Source of the DNA: Deltaproteobacteria bacterium
Lineage (GTDB): Bacteria > Desulfobacterota > Syntrophia > Syntrophales > Smithellaceae
Reading direction: 5' to 3'
Assembly: GCA_009668925.1 (NCBI GenBank)
Contig: SBEK01000080.1
Location: forward strand, 1-17,335
Length of the DNA stretch: 17,335 nt
The position numbers and the translations under genes were made by a program. The notes under the pieces were generated by a model. That model searched no databases, was not told the origin of the DNA, and saw only the letters and a program-made list of their open reading frames with translations. The first letter of the stretch is position 1. Each line of letters begins with the position of its first letter. Positions 15,786 through 17,335 of this stretch are shown piece after piece.

Positions 15786-17335
15786 CTACTCGAGCACTGC
15801 TTCAATCAAATAGGGGCCGGGCTGTTTTAAGCCCCGCTGAAATTCAGCAATAAAAGCTTCCGCCGTATTCGCGGAGGCGGCGGGAACGCCCATCCCGCGG
15901 CTCAAGCTCACCCAGTCCAAAGTTGGTCCGGTGAGGTTCATCAAGGACTTGGCTCCGTCGCCCAGGGTCTTATATCCGGCGCGCAGGCACTCGAGTTCGA
16001 TCGTAAAGTATTTGCGATTGGAGCAGACCACGGTGATGACCTTTGTCTTTTCATGCGCCTGCGACCAGAGCGCCTGAAGCGTATACAGGCCGCTGCCGTC
16101 GGCCTGGATGTCGATCACCTGCCGGTCGGGTGCGGCGAGCGCCGCGCCCAGCGCGAGCGGCAGGCCCATGCCGATCGCTCCGCCGGTGAGCGTCATTTGC
16201 CCGAACGGTTTCAAGTAGGGGGCATGATTATAGTAGTAGGCGCCTGATGAGACGCCTTCCTCGACGACAAGGCAACCCTCCGGCTGCAGGGCGGCGATGG
16301 CCGCACACATTTTCTCAGCATTAAGCGGGCCCTCCGGCAATGCCGGGATTGCATACTGTGCCAGAACAGGGCGAAGTTCATTTTGGCCGACATCCGGCCC
16401 CAGTGCCGAGGATATCTCTTCCAGAATTGAGCCGGCATCCTGCTTGCTGGTATCAATCCTGATGCGGGGAGCCTTTTCCGGCAGAAAGGAAGTTGCTCCG
16501 CCCGCATAGCCGAAGAAAGCCGTCGGTTCCGCTGCTCCCACCAGGATGAAGGCGTCATAAGCGGAGAGTGTCTTCTGAGCCTGTCTGGGAAAATAGGCAA
16601 TCCGTTTCAGAACAGGCAGTCCGGCGCCGGAGTCAAAATAACCGGGAAAGGTGATCATTAAGAGATCGCAGCCGGTTTTGGCTTTGATCTGCGCCGCCGC
16701 GGCCAACCCCTTTTGGCGGAGCGCCCGGCCTCCGAGAATTAAGGCCGGCTTTTTTGCCTCGGTGATCATCGAGACTGCATGAGGAATCATTTCCTGATCT
16801 ACGGGATCAAATGAAAAGTTCAGACCGGCGACTTCCTCCGTTCCAGCGGTTTCGGATTGGTGATCGGCGGGAACGATCAATGTTGAGACCTGGCCGTAAA
16901 GCGATGCGGCGATGGCCGCTGCCGTATCCGCTGCTGCCGTATCCGGAGATTCGGTTTCCTTCTGCCATCCTGAAACTGTGCGGGCAAGCGAGGCGATGTC
17001 CATATTGAGCGGTGGATCATAAGGCCGAATCCACGTGGTGTGTTCGCCGATGATGTTGAGGACGGGCGATTTGGCGCGTCTTGCGTTGTGCAGATTGGCA
17101 ATGCCGTTGGCGAACCCCGGCCCCAGGTGCAAAAGTGTCATGGCGGGGTTTTCTTTTCCCCGCCCATAACCCTCGGCCGCCCCGGTGCAGACGCCCTCGG
17201 AAAGACCCAGAAAAGGGCGGAGTTCCTTTACGGGGTTCCGGGCTGCGACACAACCCCGGTTCGTCGTGGCCGGGGTTGGAAAAGAAAAGTACACGCCCGC
17301 CCTCGCCCGTGGCTTGGAAATAACTTGCCGTCCGG
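15786..17335 (-). CDS. Thiamine-diphosphate-dependent enzyme, acetolactate synthase/benzoylformate decarboxylase-like (5' end cut by window)
   Basis: A ThDP enzyme of the pyruvate oxidase/decarboxylase superfamily, with at least 502 residues from a GTG at 17294. Numbered from that GTG, the cofactor-activating Glu33 is in GLSEGVCTGAAEGYGRG. The central domain runs about 170-310. The diphosphate/Mg2+ motif is ADGSG (398-402) with Asn426 about 26 residues on. A typical GDGS motif has Gly where this has Ala398. LLHLGPGFANGIANLHNARR (54-73) is typical of the acetolactate synthase-like subfamily whose substrates are mostly unknown. Family members carry about 20 more residues before this point. The frame is open to the window edge, so the true start lies outside and the GTG is probably not used. 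The expected NPG-TTE motif is broken by apparent compensating indels between about 17225 and 17295. Substrate is unknown. Confidence 0.85.
   Translation of the reverse strand, partial: GRQVISKPRARAGVYFSFPTPATTNRGCVAARNPVKELRPFLGLSEGVCTGAAEGYGRGKENPAMTLLHLGPGFANGIANLHNARRAKSPVLNIIGEHTTWIRPYDPPLNMDIASLARTVSGWQKETESPDTAAADTAAAIAASLYGQVSTLIVPADHQSETAGTEEVAGLNFSFDPVDQEMIPHAVSMITEAKKPALILGGRALRQKGLAAAAQIKAKTGCDLLMITFPGYFDSGAGLPVLKRIAYFPRQAQKTLSAYDAFILVGAAEPTAFFGYAGGATSFLPEKAPRIRIDTSKQDAGSILEEISSALGPDVGQNELRPVLAQYAIPALPEGPLNAEKMCAAIAALQPEGCLVVEEGVSSGAYYYNHAPYLKPFGQMTLTGGAIGMGLPLALGAALAAPDRQVIDIQADGSGLYTLQALWSQAHEKTKVITVVCSNRKYFTIELECLRAGYKTLGDGAKSLMNLTGPTLDWVSLSRGMGVPAASANTAEAFIAEFQRGLKQPGPYLIEAVLE

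Overview
The window is a gene-dense bacterial chromosome segment with eleven complete genes, one more complete gene of less certain start, and one gene cut by the right edge. Gene content suggests an anaerobe, most likely a Desulfobacterota/Syntrophales-like bacterium. The reasons are a tungsten-type aldehyde:ferredoxin oxidoreductase with its own multi-cluster ferredoxin, a dienoyl-CoA-isomerase-like crotonase, and the style of the protein sequences. This taxonomic call is inference from gene content only; there is no rRNA or other marker here.

Region 1 (88-7464, + strand) is a nucleotide-biosynthesis operon: carA, guaA, carB, purF. The first three are separated by 1 and 4 bases. Every enzyme activity in it uses glutamine amide nitrogen: CarA/CarB for carbamoyl phosphate (pyrimidines and arginine), GuaA for GMP, and PurF for the first committed purine step. 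guaA lying between the two carbamoyl-phosphate synthase subunit genes is the unusual part.

Region 2 (7465-7707) is a non-coding gap between convergent genes. It holds a 124-bp foldback element whose ends are 19-bp inverted repeats (17/19 matching), and then an 18-bp perfect inverted repeat with a 9-nt loop.

Region 3 (7708-9726, - strand) holds a crotonase with the Asp-Glu-Asp triad of dienoyl-CoA isomerases and, upstream of it, a class I/II PLP aminotransferase.

Region 4 (9896-14651, + strand) begins with a near-consensus sigma-70 promoter and runs through a tightly packed set: GMC-family FAD oxidoreductase, four-cluster ferredoxin, AOR-family oxidoreductase, and a membrane-anchored SGNH/GDSL hydrolase. 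Junctions are 7 bases, then two 4-base overlaps. Together they could take an ester to an alcohol, an aldehyde and a carboxylate while reducing ferredoxin. This is the most interesting candidate system in the window; its substrate is unknown.

Region 5 (14725-15749, + strand) has two small membrane proteins of poorly characterised families (HXXEE and DUF4396).

Region 6 (15786 to the edge, - strand) is a thiamine-diphosphate-dependent enzyme of the acetolactate synthase/benzoylformate decarboxylase superfamily. Its N-terminus runs off the window, and its outermost ~70 bases look disturbed by compensating indels. I saw no tRNA, rRNA, CRISPR array, insertion sequence or phage gene.
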